63,806 bases of DNA from Desulfobacterales bacterium HSG17 (GTDB lineage: Bacteria; Desulfobacterota; Desulfobacteria; Desulfobacterales; Desulfococcaceae), in assembly GCA_030377945.1 (NCBI GenBank), contig JAUCGD010000002.1:1-63806 (forward strand), in the 5' to 3' direction. A model generated the notes under the pieces. That model had not been told where the DNA came from, ran no database searches, and was given only the letters and a program-made list of their open reading frames with translations. Positions 42,430-52,500 of the stretch are shown piece after piece. The translations under genes and the position numbers were made by a program. The stretch's first letter is position 1, and each line of letters begins with the position of its first letter.

Positions 42430-43242
42430 ATGAGTGGAGCAGGAAAAAGCCCTTTTACAGAGCATCTCGGAGAATTGAGGGACCGTCTGGTGCGTTCTTT
42501 TATCGCTGTGGGTGCAGGTTTTGCAGTTGCATATTTCTTCAAAGAAAAATTATTTGAGATTCTGATTGCCCCCCTGGTCATTGCCATGGGCGACAATGGT
42601 AATGCCCAGATGATTTTTACAGGGCTCCCTGAAGCTTTTTTTACCTATCTCAAAGTATCTTTGCTTGCAGGACTTATTGCTGCAACTCCTGTTATTTTTT
42701 ATGAATTCTGGATGTTTATATCTCCTGGTCTGTACAGAACTGAAAAAAAATATATAATTCCAATTGTACTTCTTTCAGTTTTTTTCTTTATCATTGGTTC
42801 TTCCTTTGGATATTTTATAGTTTTCCCCTATGGATTTAAATTTTTCCTGGGGTTTGCTACTCAAACAATTCATGCCATGCCGTCCATGAAGGAATATCTC
42901 TCTTTTGCTTCTAAAATGCTGCTTGCTTTTGGTTTTGTCTTTGAACTGCCGCTGGTATTAACTTTCATGGCAAGAATGGGACTTGTTTCAGTAGAGTTCT
43001 TAAAAAAGAATCGAAAATATGCTTTATTACTGTTTTTTGTGGGTGCGGCTCTTATCACACCGCCCGACGTTGTGACCCAGGTCATGATGGCACTTCCCTT
43101 AATGATACTTTATGAAATCAGTATTATTGGTGCCAGGATATTTGGTAAAAAAAAGGTTGTTGATAATAATAATGGGGCTCATGAAGAAGCCCAGGAATCA
43201 AATGAACAGGAACAGACAGATAAACCTGACGAAGATGTTTAA
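42430..43242 (+). CDS. tatC: twin-arginine translocase subunit TatC
   Basis: A 270-residue polytopic membrane protein with six hydrophobic helices. TatC signatures include HLGELRDRLVRSFIAV at the N-terminus with the conserved Glu that contacts the RR signal peptide, LPEAFFTYLKVSLLAG in the first loop/helix 2, and FYEFWMFISPGLYRTEKKY. It forms the receptor of the Tat pathway that exports folded, cofactor-containing proteins, which suits a sulfate reducer with periplasmic hydrogenases and formate dehydrogenases. It follows the TatA/B gene immediately. Confidence 0.95.
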   Translation: MSGAGKSPFTEHLGELRDRLVRSFIAVGAGFAVAYFFKEKLFEILIAPLVIAMGDNGNAQMIFTGLPEAFFTYLKVSLLAGLIAATPVIFYEFWMFISPGLYRTEKKYIIPIVLLSVFFFIIGSSFGYFIVFPYGFKFFLGFATQTIHAMPSMKEYLSFASKMLLAFGFVFELPLVLTFMARMGLVSVEFLKKNRKYALLLFFVGAALITPPDVVTQVMMALPLMILYEISIIGARIFGKKKVVDNNNGAHEEAQESNEQEQTDKPDEDV

Positions 43243-43260
43243 ACTTCAGTATCTTTACTA

Positions 43261-43290
43261 TTGACTTTTCAGCACTTGCGGGTTTAAAAG
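43261..43290 (+). promoter_or_regulatory. promoter upstream of the first cytochrome c3 gene
   Basis: TTGACT (43261-43266), 18-bp spacer, TAAAAG (43285-43290), followed by TTC. The same boxes, spacing and flanks recur before the second cytochrome gene (43930-43959), which argues that they are functional and were duplicated with the gene. Confidence 0.45.
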
Positions 43291-43375
43291 TTCTATATAT
43301 TTTAATAAAAAGAAGACTGATGGTCTCAAAAAAAACTAATATAAATATTAAACCTTTACAGGAGTAAAACTGGTT

Positions 43376-43837
43376 ATGAATAAAAAATTAATGACTTGGC
43401 TTTTAACTGCCGGGATATCTGTGATGTTTGTGTTTGCGGCAACAGCTCTGGCAGGAACTGAAGTTGCTGATGACATAATAATGGATTATAATAAATATGA
43501 AAAACGTATGTTTAAAACTTCTAATCGAAATTTTGTTAAATTTACACATACAAAACATAATATAGATTATAAAATTTCATGTGACCAATGCCACCATATA
43601 GACCTTGAAATTGGTGATGATGTCAAACGATGTGCAGAATGCCATATCGAACTAAAAGCGACAAAAAAAAATCGAAAAAGTGTTATGCTACTTAGAAATG
43701 CCTACCATGCAAGCTGCATTGCCTGCCACCAGGAAATTAATATGAAAGCTGGCGATCCGGGAGGATTTGATGAGTCTGCGGCACCAACTTCCTGCAGTGA
43801 GTGTCACATAAGAACGGATGCGAAACTAAAAAAATAA
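43376..43837 (+). CDS. tetrahaem cytochrome c3, periplasmic
   Basis: A 153-residue class III cytochrome c precursor. The signal peptide (LMTWLLTAGISVMFVFAATALAG) is cleaved near residue 27. Four CxxCH haem sites follow: CDQCH, CAECH, CIACH and CSECH, and extra histidines (FTHTKHN, CHH, YHASC) provide the second axial ligands. The mature size is ~13 kDa, as in desulfovibrio-type c3. It shuttles electrons from periplasmic hydrogenase or formate dehydrogenase to membrane complexes. An AGGAG lies 11 bases before the ATG; the intervening CTG at better spacing is an alternative start. Confidence 0.92.
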   Translation: MNKKLMTWLLTAGISVMFVFAATALAGTEVADDIIMDYNKYEKRMFKTSNRNFVKFTHTKHNIDYKISCDQCHHIDLEIGDDVKRCAECHIELKATKKNRKSVMLLRNAYHASCIACHQEINMKAGDPGGFDESAAPTSCSECHIRTDAKLKK

Positions 43838-43929
43838 ATACTCCCAATATAAATTTTGTGAAAATATCGGGATGTGAGATTTGATAGATTAACAATAGGC
43901 TTTAGGCCCATATATTCAATATTTTATTA

Positions 43930-43959
43930 TTGACTTTTAAACTCTTCAAGGTGTAAAAG
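43930..43959 (+). promoter_or_regulatory. promoter upstream of the second cytochrome c3 gene
   Basis: TTGACT (43930-43935), 18-bp spacer, TAAAAG (43954-43959), then TTC, about 80 bp before the gene. It is a copy of the element at 43261-43290, with the same TTGACTTTT and TAAAAGTTC cores and a diverged spacer. Confidence 0.45.
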
Positions 43960-44036
43960 TTCAAATTATTTATTAAAAGCATGTTGCTGCTGTCAAAATT
44001 AAATATTATATATTTTATAAGGAGTAAATATTGGTT

Positions 44037-44504
44037 ATGAATAAAAAATTACTGGCTTTGCTTTTTGCAATTGGAATTTCTGTCTGCTTCGCTGTAACAA
44101 TTTTATATGCCGAGACAGAATTTCCTCCTGAAATTACTATGGATTATAATCCATATGTAAAGCGAAAATATGTACCTCCGAAACACGAAGTTTTTGTCTT
44201 TTCACACGAAATACATAATTTAGAATATGAAATCTCCTGTGGGGATTGTCACCATGACAAAGATGGCAAACCCCTGGATCTTGAAACAGGTGACAGTGTC
44301 CAACAATGTGTTGAGTGTCATACTGAACTTGAAAAGACCAAAAAGAATAGAAAAAGTATTATGTTGCTGGAAAATGCCATACATGCAAATTGTAAGGTCT
44401 GCCACAAAAGAATTAATATTGATGCAGGTGATCCCAAAGGAAGAAAAGGACCTGCTCCTGTTTCCTGCAAAGCGTGCCATATTAAGGTTGAAGTGCAAAA
44501 ATAG
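44037..44504 (+). CDS. tetrahaem cytochrome c3, second copy
   Basis: A 155-residue paralogue of the preceding gene, sharing the MNKKL start, the signal-peptide plan (LFAIGISVCFAVTILYAE), the EITMDYNPY/IIMDYNKY segment and the KTKKNRKSIML block between haems two and three. Four haem sites: CGDCH, CVECH, CKVCH and CKACH. A nine-residue insert (HDKDGKPLD) follows the first haem. The ATG at 44037 aligns with the paralogue; a TTG at 44031 lies at better distance from GGAG and cannot be excluded. The sequences have diverged enough to suggest different redox partners. Confidence 0.92.
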   Translation: MNKKLLALLFAIGISVCFAVTILYAETEFPPEITMDYNPYVKRKYVPPKHEVFVFSHEIHNLEYEISCGDCHHDKDGKPLDLETGDSVQQCVECHTELEKTKKNRKSIMLLENAIHANCKVCHKRINIDAGDPKGRKGPAPVSCKACHIKVEVQK

Positions 44505-44531
44505 TATTTCATAAAAAAACTTTAAAAAAAT

Positions 44532-44566
44532 AAAAAGGGTTTTCCTGGATAGGGAAAACCCTTTTT
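44532..44566. terminator. bidirectional rho-independent terminator
   Basis: AAAAAGGGTTTTCC (44532-44545) and GGAAAACCCTTTTT (44553-44566) form a perfect 14-bp stem with a seven-base loop; T7 follows on the plus strand and an A-rich run precedes it, giving a T tract on the minus strand too. It separates the convergent cytochrome and histidine-kinase genes. Confidence 0.9.
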
Positions 44567-44631
44567 TTGTTTAAAAGGCGCTAAACTGTTCATAGCAGGT
44601 TCCATTATTTTTTTTAGAGATCAACCTGATT

Positions 44632-46248
44632 TTAATCCAGCACTTCACGTATTTTTTTGGATAGAGCCTTGGCAATAATCGGCTTTAATAAAAAGCCACT
44701 AATGCCCAGAGATTTAGCTTTTTCTTCAGACATGATTTCACTGAACCCTGTACAAAGCAATATGGGTATGTCCGGGCGTATTTGATTTATCTCTACTGAT
44801 AGTTTATCTCCTGCCATGTTTGGCATGGCCATGTCAGTAATAATGAGATCAAATTTATCAGGGTTGGATCGGAAAGCTTCAAGGGCATCAATGCTGCTTG
44901 AACGCGTTGTAACTCCGTAGCCAAGACGTTCCAGCATTGCCTGTTCCATTTCAATGATGGTTACTTCGTCATCCACAAGCAGAATATGTTCGCTCCCGGT
45001 CTGTATCGTTTCTGGAATATCTGTCAGCTGCTCTGATCTGGTTTGTACCACTGGCAGATAGATATTGAATTGGGTGCCTTTGCCAGGCTCACTATAAACC
45101 TGGATAGCACCTGACATGTTTTTAACAATGCCATGAACAACGGAGAGTCCCATTCCAGTGCCTTTGCCTTGCCTCTTGGTGGTAAAAAATGGCTCAAAAA
45201 TTTTCTGGGTTAAAGCTTTATTCATTCCTCTGCCTGTATCCTGGATTGTTAAACATGCATAAACTCCCGATGTAATATCAGGAATGATAGGATCATCTTC
45301 GGTAAATTCTATCTCTTTGAGGATTATTGTAAGTTTTCCACCTTTTTCTTCCATGGCATGATAGGCATTGGTTGCAAGATTCATTACAATCTGATGAATC
45401 TGTGTAGGGTCAGCTTTAATGGGTTTGCAGTCGGTCTGGATATTTTGTTTAATCTCAATGGTTGTGGGGATTGTTGATCTTAAAAGTTTTATTGCCTCTT
45501 TAACCATGGGTTGCATCTGCATGAGTTTTAACTCACCATCTTTCTGTCTGGCAAAAGTAAGAATTTGCTGTACAAGCTCTTTTGCTCTAAGGGTGCCATT
45601 ATAAATCTGCTCAAGGCTATCCATTATCGGGTCATCTTCAGAAGTGTCTTCAAGCAGCATCTCTGTATAACCCATTACAGGGAAAAGAATGTTATTGAAG
45701 TCATGGGCTATACCTCCTGCAAGGGTGCCGATTGATTCCATTTTCTGGGATTGATGTAGCTGGGCTTCAAGTCTTTTTTTCTCCTGTTCTGCACGTTTGC
45801 GTTGTGTGATATCAGTCAAAGAGAGCAGAATTTTAGAAGCCCCATCTAATTTTAGCAATGTTGTTGTTATAAGCAAATCCCTTGATATTTCGTGATCATT
45901 GACCAGGAAAGTCATCTGCCCTTCTTCTTCATTGTGGGATTTTCCCGTCTGAAATGTTGATGTGACCCTGGTTCTGACAGGGCATGTAGAGCAATCAGGA
46001 TTGCAACCGCATCCTTTACCTTCAAAGGAATGCAGACAGTTAAGAACCTGGCCTCCAAGAAACCCGATAAGTTCTTCCTCTTTTTTGCCTGCAAGAGTGA
46101 CGCCGCTGTGGTTAACGATTTCAACTCTGAGATCTTCATTTAAAAGCATAAGTACACTGGGAATGCTGTTAAAAATTGCTTTTAAATTATCACTATGACG
46201 TTGCATTTTTTTTTCACTTAGCATTGATTTATCCTGGATTTTTGACAT
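44632..46248 (-). CDS. PAS-domain hybrid histidine kinase with cysteine cluster
   Basis: A 538-residue soluble sensor kinase. A PAS domain (about 20-150) carries a cysteine cluster, Cys71, 80, 82, 86 and 89 (CLHSFEGKGCGCNPDCSTCP), a pattern that suggests metal or redox sensing. A coiled linker leads to HisKA with phospho-acceptor His182 (GGIAHDFNNIL), the HATPase domain (ATNAYHAMEEKGG, DTGRGM, KGTGMGLSVVHG) and a C-terminal receiver (HILLVDDEV, LIITDMAMPNMAG, FLLKPI). No transmembrane segment. It is the last gene of the minus-strand chemosensory block, 70 bp after the FapA-like gene. Target unknown. Confidence 0.9.
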   Translation of the reverse strand: MSKIQDKSMLSEKKMQRHSDNLKAIFNSIPSVLMLLNEDLRVEIVNHSGVTLAGKKEEELIGFLGGQVLNCLHSFEGKGCGCNPDCSTCPVRTRVTSTFQTGKSHNEEEGQMTFLVNDHEISRDLLITTTLLKLDGASKILLSLTDITQRKRAEQEKKRLEAQLHQSQKMESIGTLAGGIAHDFNNILFPVMGYTEMLLEDTSEDDPIMDSLEQIYNGTLRAKELVQQILTFARQKDGELKLMQMQPMVKEAIKLLRSTIPTTIEIKQNIQTDCKPIKADPTQIHQIVMNLATNAYHAMEEKGGKLTIILKEIEFTEDDPIIPDITSGVYACLTIQDTGRGMNKALTQKIFEPFFTTKRQGKGTGMGLSVVHGIVKNMSGAIQVYSEPGKGTQFNIYLPVVQTRSEQLTDIPETIQTGSEHILLVDDEVTIIEMEQAMLERLGYGVTTRSSSIDALEAFRSNPDKFDLIITDMAMPNMAGDKLSVEINQIRPDIPILLCTGFSEIMSEEKAKSLGISGFLLKPIIAKALSKKIREVLD

Positions 46249-46318
46249 TTTTAACCACTGTCTCCAAATTTATTATTTACATTGTACACCAAGCACTTCC
46301 TGTATTGCACAGGAGAAA

Positions 46319-48457
46319 TCAAATGCTTCCGACCTGTATTTCATAATCGCCCATGGCCTGTCCCTCTTTAGTCATGGATTGAACTTCCATGATCTTTGCA
46401 TGGCGTGTCAATTCTGCCAGGCGTTTTTCACAGTGCAGACCCTTTATAACTGTGCCGTCTAAAATGGCTCCCTGGGCAATAACAACTGGTTTGCCCGGAT
46501 TGTCTTTTGTAAATAAAAGAATATTGGATTTCTCTGCCTCAAGATCATCCAGATCTTTTTTCAAAGTCTTGGTTGCCATCTCAATATTTTCCAAAGCCGG
46601 TTCAATCTTATCACACTTTTCAAAACATACATTCAGATCTTCTTCAGCTTTTTGAGCATCTTTTTTCAATTGTTCTATCTTGTTTTTATGCTCTCCAATT
46701 GCTTGAGCATCATTACCATCTTTTTGTATTGAAACAAGGTTTGAAGTAATCTGTTTTGCTTCCAGTTGAGATCTGTCCTGAACATGGGCAAGTTCTGTAA
46801 TCTGTTTTTCAAGTTCTACATTGTCTGTTTCAAGTTTCTCTCTTTTTTCATTGAGTTTCTCTATTTTTTTGTTAACCTTGTCCATCTTCTCTTTGTTTTT
46901 TTCTAACTCTTTTTGAGTAAAAATATCATGCCCGACTTTTAGTATATTGGGATCTGACATATCAGTACCGATATTTTTAGCCTGTACACCCATTTTGGCA
47001 GTTACTCTTGAAGATATCAGTTTTCCGTTTGCAACAACACACTTGCCTGAGCACTCTATGTCAGAATCAACAATCTCTTTTTCAATAATAACATCACCAA
47101 GACACAGCAGTTTTGAGTTGTTGATAAATTTTGCACATATATTACCCCTGGAATAAATTGTACCTTCATTAATGCCTCCTGCTATATTTACATTCTCATC
47201 TGCCGTGACAGTGCCTCCATCCAATGCCAGTGCCTGAATATTATTGCCTTCTACCTTAAAACCGGATTTTATCCGGCCATTAACATTAACATTGCCGTCA
47301 TAATTAATATGTCCGGTTTCATAATCCACATCACCCTCAGTGGTATATTCCTGATAAACTGCAATATGCTTTGACATGGTATATACAGGAAATCCCTGAA
47401 CCTCAGCAAGAATTTTTAAACCATCGTCACTGAGTTGAGCACCTTTTCCTATTTTTAATTCAATGTCTAGTGCAGGAGTTATTTCAACTGTTTCTCCATA
47501 GATGTTTTTTCCATTGCGTGACTCTTTTATGGCAGTTTTTTCAGCAAGTATAGTTCCGGATTCTACAAATGGCATCTCTCCTCTGTCCTTAAAATCAATT
47601 GCACCGTCATTTGTTACCCCACCTGCTTTTAAATAGTCTCTATCAAAGAAAAATTTTATTGTGGAATCTTTGCCCTGAAGTGGTGAAATTCCCTGGGCAA
47701 CTTTAAAAGCCTTTGTCTTAAATCCACTGGATGTGATAAAGCCTTCAATCATTTCATCTGCTACAATGCCTGCTACAATATCTTTATCAAACAATGTCTG
47801 TTTGACCTGTGTAACAGTGATTTTTTGATCAAATTCATCTGTTTTTGTTAGTAATGCTGCCATAAAATCGTTAAGGATTTCAAGTTTTATCCCGCCTTCA
47901 ATGATTTCAGGTGCAAGAAGTGCCGGGGGCGCCTCTTTTTTTGTCTCTTCAGGCATTTTTTCAGCCGGGGCTTCTGGTGGCTTTTTTTCCTTAGTCTCAG
48001 TAACATCTTTTGCAACAGTTTTTTCAGCGTTTAATGTTTTCTTTTTTTGCAGTTTAAGGATATAATCACGCTGTTTTTCTGTCATCATCCCGGCTTCCAC
48101 AAGAATATCACCAACAGGTAAGCTCTTTTTTTTGTTCTGGATGTTATTTTTTTGCTCTTCCAGGGCAAGTTTTAAAACACTCTGGTTAATAAATCCTTTT
48201 TTAATGGCAATGGCACCAAATCTGAGTTCTGCCTGGCGTAAATTAAGTTTTTTTACAGCCAGTAAAAGCTTTTTCATCTTTTGTGCAGATATTAAATCAG
48301 TGGACAGAAAATACTCTTTTAATGCAAGAGTTGGATTGTCTGCACCTGAACATTGTTCTAATCCCTTTGCAAGCTGATCTTTAGTAATAAATTTGGTTTT
48401 AACAGCTAAGAGCCCAATAAAGGGTATTTTATGTTTGGAACTATTATGCGCTGCCAT
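46319..48457 (-). CDS. FapA (DUF342) family protein with N-terminal GspE-N-like repeats
   Basis: A 712-residue protein. The N-terminus has two copies of a ~60-residue helical unit of the GspE-N/MshEN kind (GLLAVKTKFITKDQLAKGLE; then FGAIAIKKGFINQSVLKLAL and VGDILVEAGMMTEKQRDYIL). After a Pro/Glu-rich linker (155-185) comes the FapA/DUF342 beta-helix region (about 215-510: DGLKILAEVQGFPVY, YDGNVNVNGRIKSGFKVEG, NICAKFINNSKLLCLGDVII), then a coiled coil (about 515-665). FapA proteins are linked to flagellar or pilus assembly and polarity. Located inside a chemosensory operon. Confidence 0.85.
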   Translation of the reverse strand: MAAHNSSKHKIPFIGLLAVKTKFITKDQLAKGLEQCSGADNPTLALKEYFLSTDLISAQKMKKLLLAVKKLNLRQAELRFGAIAIKKGFINQSVLKLALEEQKNNIQNKKKSLPVGDILVEAGMMTEKQRDYILKLQKKKTLNAEKTVAKDVTETKEKKPPEAPAEKMPEETKKEAPPALLAPEIIEGGIKLEILNDFMAALLTKTDEFDQKITVTQVKQTLFDKDIVAGIVADEMIEGFITSSGFKTKAFKVAQGISPLQGKDSTIKFFFDRDYLKAGGVTNDGAIDFKDRGEMPFVESGTILAEKTAIKESRNGKNIYGETVEITPALDIELKIGKGAQLSDDGLKILAEVQGFPVYTMSKHIAVYQEYTTEGDVDYETGHINYDGNVNVNGRIKSGFKVEGNNIQALALDGGTVTADENVNIAGGINEGTIYSRGNICAKFINNSKLLCLGDVIIEKEIVDSDIECSGKCVVANGKLISSRVTAKMGVQAKNIGTDMSDPNILKVGHDIFTQKELEKNKEKMDKVNKKIEKLNEKREKLETDNVELEKQITELAHVQDRSQLEAKQITSNLVSIQKDGNDAQAIGEHKNKIEQLKKDAQKAEEDLNVCFEKCDKIEPALENIEMATKTLKKDLDDLEAEKSNILLFTKDNPGKPVVIAQGAILDGTVIKGLHCEKRLAELTRHAKIMEVQSMTKEGQAMGDYEIQVGSI

Positions 48458-48479
48458 AACTAATCCTTATAAATATTGC

Positions 48480-48866
48480 TTATCCATTTTTCCATCGGTT
48501 AAGTTTTTCAAAGGCTTCCCGGGCAGCTTTTACCAATACTTTAATCTTAACAGGTTTTTTGAAGTAATCGTCAAACCCTGCTTCCCTGCAGTCTGTAAGT
48601 TCAAAAAGAGATGCATATCCTGTTACTGCATGAATAACAGTCATGGGCATATTTTTTTTTATCTGGCCGCATAATTCAATGCCATTCATTCCTGGCAGAT
48701 TCAGATCCAGAAACATGACATGGATTTTTTCATTTTCCAGTAATTCCAGTGCCTCTTCAGCACTAAGGGCAGATCTGACCTCATAACCTTCACGTAAAAA
48801 AGTGAGTTCAAACAATTTTACAATTGCCTTGTCATCATCAACAATTAATATTTTATTATGCTCCAT
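48480..48866 (-). CDS. single-domain response regulator
   Basis: A receiver-only protein of about 128 residues. The ATG at 48866 (MEHNKILIVDDDKAIVKLFE) is preferred because AAAGGA lies nine bases upstream; the frame extends to 48890. It has the acidic pair in VDDD, phospho-acceptor Asp in VMFLDLNLPGMNG, the switch Thr in VTGYAS and Lys in FKKPVK. No output domain. It overlaps the stop of the REC-HisKA gene by 11 bp, so it may receive or deliver phosphate together with that protein. Confidence 0.88.
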   Translation of the reverse strand: MEHNKILIVDDDKAIVKLFELTFLREGYEVRSALSAEEALELLENEKIHVMFLDLNLPGMNGIELCGQIKKNMPMTVIHAVTGYASLFELTDCREAGFDDYFKKPVKIKVLVKAAREAFEKLNRWKNG

Positions 48867-49557
48867 AATTATTTTTTCCTTTATTTTCATGTTCTATTTG
48901 AGTTTTTTGTGATGCCTCATTAATATCAACAATATTACCCTTAAGATAAGGTTTTGTTTTATAATGTGTTATTTTCATCAGTTTTTTAGTAATTACACCC
49001 ATGCGGGTAGCCTGGTTATGGATCTCTTTAACAGCCTTATATTGTGGATGATCTTCAGAATAATCCATTAACAGTATTTCAGAGTATCCAGATAAAACCA
49101 TTAAGGGCTGATTGAGTTCATGGCAGATCGCCCCGGATATTTCCAGTACACCCTGGAACTTCTCTTTTTCAGCCATGGCATTCTGCAGTTTTAAAATCCT
49201 TGAGCCGGCATTGATGCGTGCTTTAAGTTCATCTTTGTCATAGGGTTTTACAATATAATCATCAGCACCGGAATCAAGTCCATGTGCAATATCATTTTTA
49301 TCTGATTTGCCGGTTAAAAGGATGAGATAGTGGGATACTGGATTTTCCTGATTACGTATTATACTGCACACCTCTACTCCATCTTTTCCCGGCATTATCC
49401 AGTCAAGGAGGCACAGTTTTGGAGTTTTTGCTTCTAACAGCCTGTCAACAGCATCATTTCCATTGTCAACTGAAATTACATCAAATCCCCATTTGGAAAG
49501 CACTGTCTCCAGAATACGCCGGGAAGTTAAGTCATCTTCAGCTATTAAAATTTCCAT
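48856..49557 (-). CDS. receiver plus HisKA protein lacking an ATPase domain
   Basis: A 233-residue protein. Residues 1-120 are a complete receiver (MEILIAEDDLTSRRILETVL, CLLDWIMPGKDGVEV, LLTGKSD, DDYIVKPYD). Residues about 135-205 are a HisKA dimerisation/phospho-acceptor domain with the H box GAICHELNQPLMVLSGYSEI. The frame then stops after ~30 polar residues without any N, G1, F or G2 box of a HATPase domain, and the next gene starts at once, so this is not a frameshifted kinase. It may be a phosphotransfer intermediate, a phosphatase, or a dimerisation partner for another kinase. Confidence 0.85.
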   Translation of the reverse strand: MEILIAEDDLTSRRILETVLSKWGFDVISVDNGNDAVDRLLEAKTPKLCLLDWIMPGKDGVEVCSIIRNQENPVSHYLILLTGKSDKNDIAHGLDSGADDYIVKPYDKDELKARINAGSRILKLQNAMAEKEKFQGVLEISGAICHELNQPLMVLSGYSEILLMDYSEDHPQYKAVKEIHNQATRMGVITKKLMKITHYKTKPYLKGNIVDINEASQKTQIEHENKGKNNYGA

Positions 49558-49577
49558 GGTATACTCCTTTTCCTGAA

Positions 49578-52500
49578 CTATGAATTTTTTTCAAACCAAT
49601 GGTCACTTAATATTTTAAATTGTTTTTCAAGCATTGGAACAAAAAAACCAGTTTTTTGATAATCTTCAGTTTTTGCAGATTCTTCAATTTTATATGCAGT
49701 GTCTTGTAAAACAACTGCGCCCACATTAGCGCTGGAACCTTTTAAAGTATGTGCTTCCCTGTTTGCAGTCATAAAATCTCTGGTTTCTAACGCCCTGGAA
49801 ATTTTTTCTATTCTTTGGGGTGTTTCATTTAAAAATTCGGTAAAGATCTCTTTTGCAAGACTTTCATCATCCATGACTCTGTCAAGAAAACCAGGCCAGT
49901 CAAGAATTTTTTCTTTTGGGTGATTTTTTGTCAAGAGAGAAGGAGTTTTAAAATCTTTAAATTTTTGTTCGGGCAGCCATTTGCTTAACATAGCAGCAAG
50001 CTCATCCGGTTTAAAAGGTTTTGCCATATAATCATCCATGCCCGCGGCAATGCATTTTGCCCTGTCCTCTTTTGTTGCATTGGCAGTCAATGCGATAACA
50101 GGAGTGTCATGATTAATTACGTTGGATTTAGGGCTTCGAATCTGCCCTGTTGCCGTGTATCCATCCATTTCAGGCATTTGGCAATCCATCAGGACAATAT
50201 CATACCGGGTTGTTGCCAGGGTCTGCACAGCCTTTTTACCGTTGTTGACAGTATCGGCCCTGTATCCCAGTCTTTTCAAGGTGGCCAGTGCAACTTTCTG
50301 ATTTATTATATTATCCTCGGCCAGCAAGATTTTAAATTTTAAATTTTGATTTTCCGAAAGTGTGTATTGGGTGATAATTGTATTATCTTCTTTTTTATCT
50401 TCAAACCCGATACCTATAATTGTTACAAGGCACTCATAAAGGCATGACTGCTTTACTGGTTTATTCAGATAGGCTGCAAAGCCGATTTTTTTAAATTTTT
50501 CTGTATCACCCCTTGCACCCATTGATGTCATCATGACAAGTTTAGTATTTTTCAGGTCAGGGTTCTGCTTGATTTTTTCTCCAAGAGAAGCACCATCCAT
50601 TTCGGGCATCTGCATATCTATGATTGCAATGTCAAAGCCATCGCTGTCAGCTGCCGCCAGCATAAGTTTTGTTAGGGCCTGTTCACCATCTGATACAGCA
50701 TCATACCTGCACCCCCAAATTTTTAACTGCTCTTTTAATACATACTGGCTTGTTTTATTATCATCTACAATCAATATGTGTCTGTCTTTAATCTCTCCGG
50801 GTATAATTGGGGATTTTTGTCCAGTGTCAGGCTGTTTTTCAAAAATTGCAGTAAACCAGAATTCAGAGCCTTTACCTTCCTGGCTTTTAACCTCTATATG
50901 GCCGCCCATAAGTTGTGAGAGCTTTTTTGAGATTGTCAATCCAAGGCCAGTACCACCATATTTGCGGGTGGTTGAACTGTCAGCCTGGCTAAAGGATTCA
51001 AAAAGATTTTGTATTGCTTTTTCAGGGATGCCAATACCTGTATCTTTAACGCTAAAACAGATACTGGTTTCAGAAGTGCTGTCATTTTCCAAGGTAATAT
51101 TGATACTTATTTCACCATTTTCAGTAAATTTTACAGCATTGCCAACAAGATTTATCAATATCTGGCGAAGCCGTCCGGGATCACCTTTTAAAAGCAAAGG
51201 GACATTGTGATGAATCATTGTTACATATTCCAGCCCCTTTTCCTGGGCTTTTACAGCAATAATATCGTTTAATGAATCAATAGTTACTCTTAAATCAAAA
51301 TCAATGTTTTCAAGTTCAATTTTATCTGCTTCTATCTTGGAATAATCCAGAATATCATTAATTATATCTAACAGTGCCTCGGAACTGTTTTGAATAATTC
51401 CTGCAAAGTCACGCTGTTCCTGCTCTAATTGTGTGCCTAATAAAAGATTTGTCATGCCCATTATACCGTTCATGGGGGTGCGGATTTCATGGCTCATGTT
51501 CGCCAGAAACTGACTTTTTGCAACATTTGCCATTTGTGCTTCCATGGCAAATTGATTAGTTTTTTCTATAGCAACTTCAAGTTCATTATTTGATTGTTTA
51601 ATATCCTGATTGGCTGATTGAAGTTTATTATAGCTGTTGATGATAACAGCCTCAATCGTACCTATATACTTAATGAAGAACAGTGTAAGAGCTATGAATA
51701 TCAATGCACTTGTCAAAGCAATCATAAGCCATAGTCTCATTGTTCTGGAATATTTGTGCGTTACATCCAGCATTATAACAATATCTCCCACATCATTATT
51801 GGAGGCATCGATTAAAGGAGTAAAACCACAAAAATATTTTTTATTGTTTTGGGCAGTCATTATAAAAGTATTTGAGTGTTTTCCATGCATGCGGGATAAA
51901 TGAGTATTTAGTTCATTGGAGATCTTGTCAATGGTTTTATCTATAATGGCAAAATCTTGAAATTGATCCCAGTTCCCTTTTTTCCCAACTATGTTAAGTC
52001 CTTCTTCCCATTTTTCCCGGCTTAAGTTTGCTTTATCAATGAGAAATATAAGTTCAGTACCCATACTTTTTTTAATTAATGCTGTAATGTGTTCGATTTC
52101 CATCCCAAGTTCAATATAACCTAAAAGTTCTCCCTTGACTATCCAGGGATGGACAACCCGAAGAGTGAATGTGCCAAATGTACCAAGTTCAATACCATAG
52201 GCCGAAGTTTTTTCTTTTTGCGCCTTTAAAGTTGTAAATCTGTTGATTCTATCGCTGTGTCGTGCAGGGTTGTGTATACGTAGAAAATTTATCCTGTCTA
52301 TATCTGTAAAATAAAAATGTGTGATATTATATTGGGCTAATAAATTATCAAAGAGAGGTTTGGCAAGTTTGAACAGCTCTGCTCTATTTTGAAATAAAAA
52401 TGCATATTGAAATTTATTATTCTCTTTGATTATATTGATTTGTGCTGTTAAAAACCTTGCTTCTGATGATAAATATGTTTGGAAAAGATAGTCAACACCC

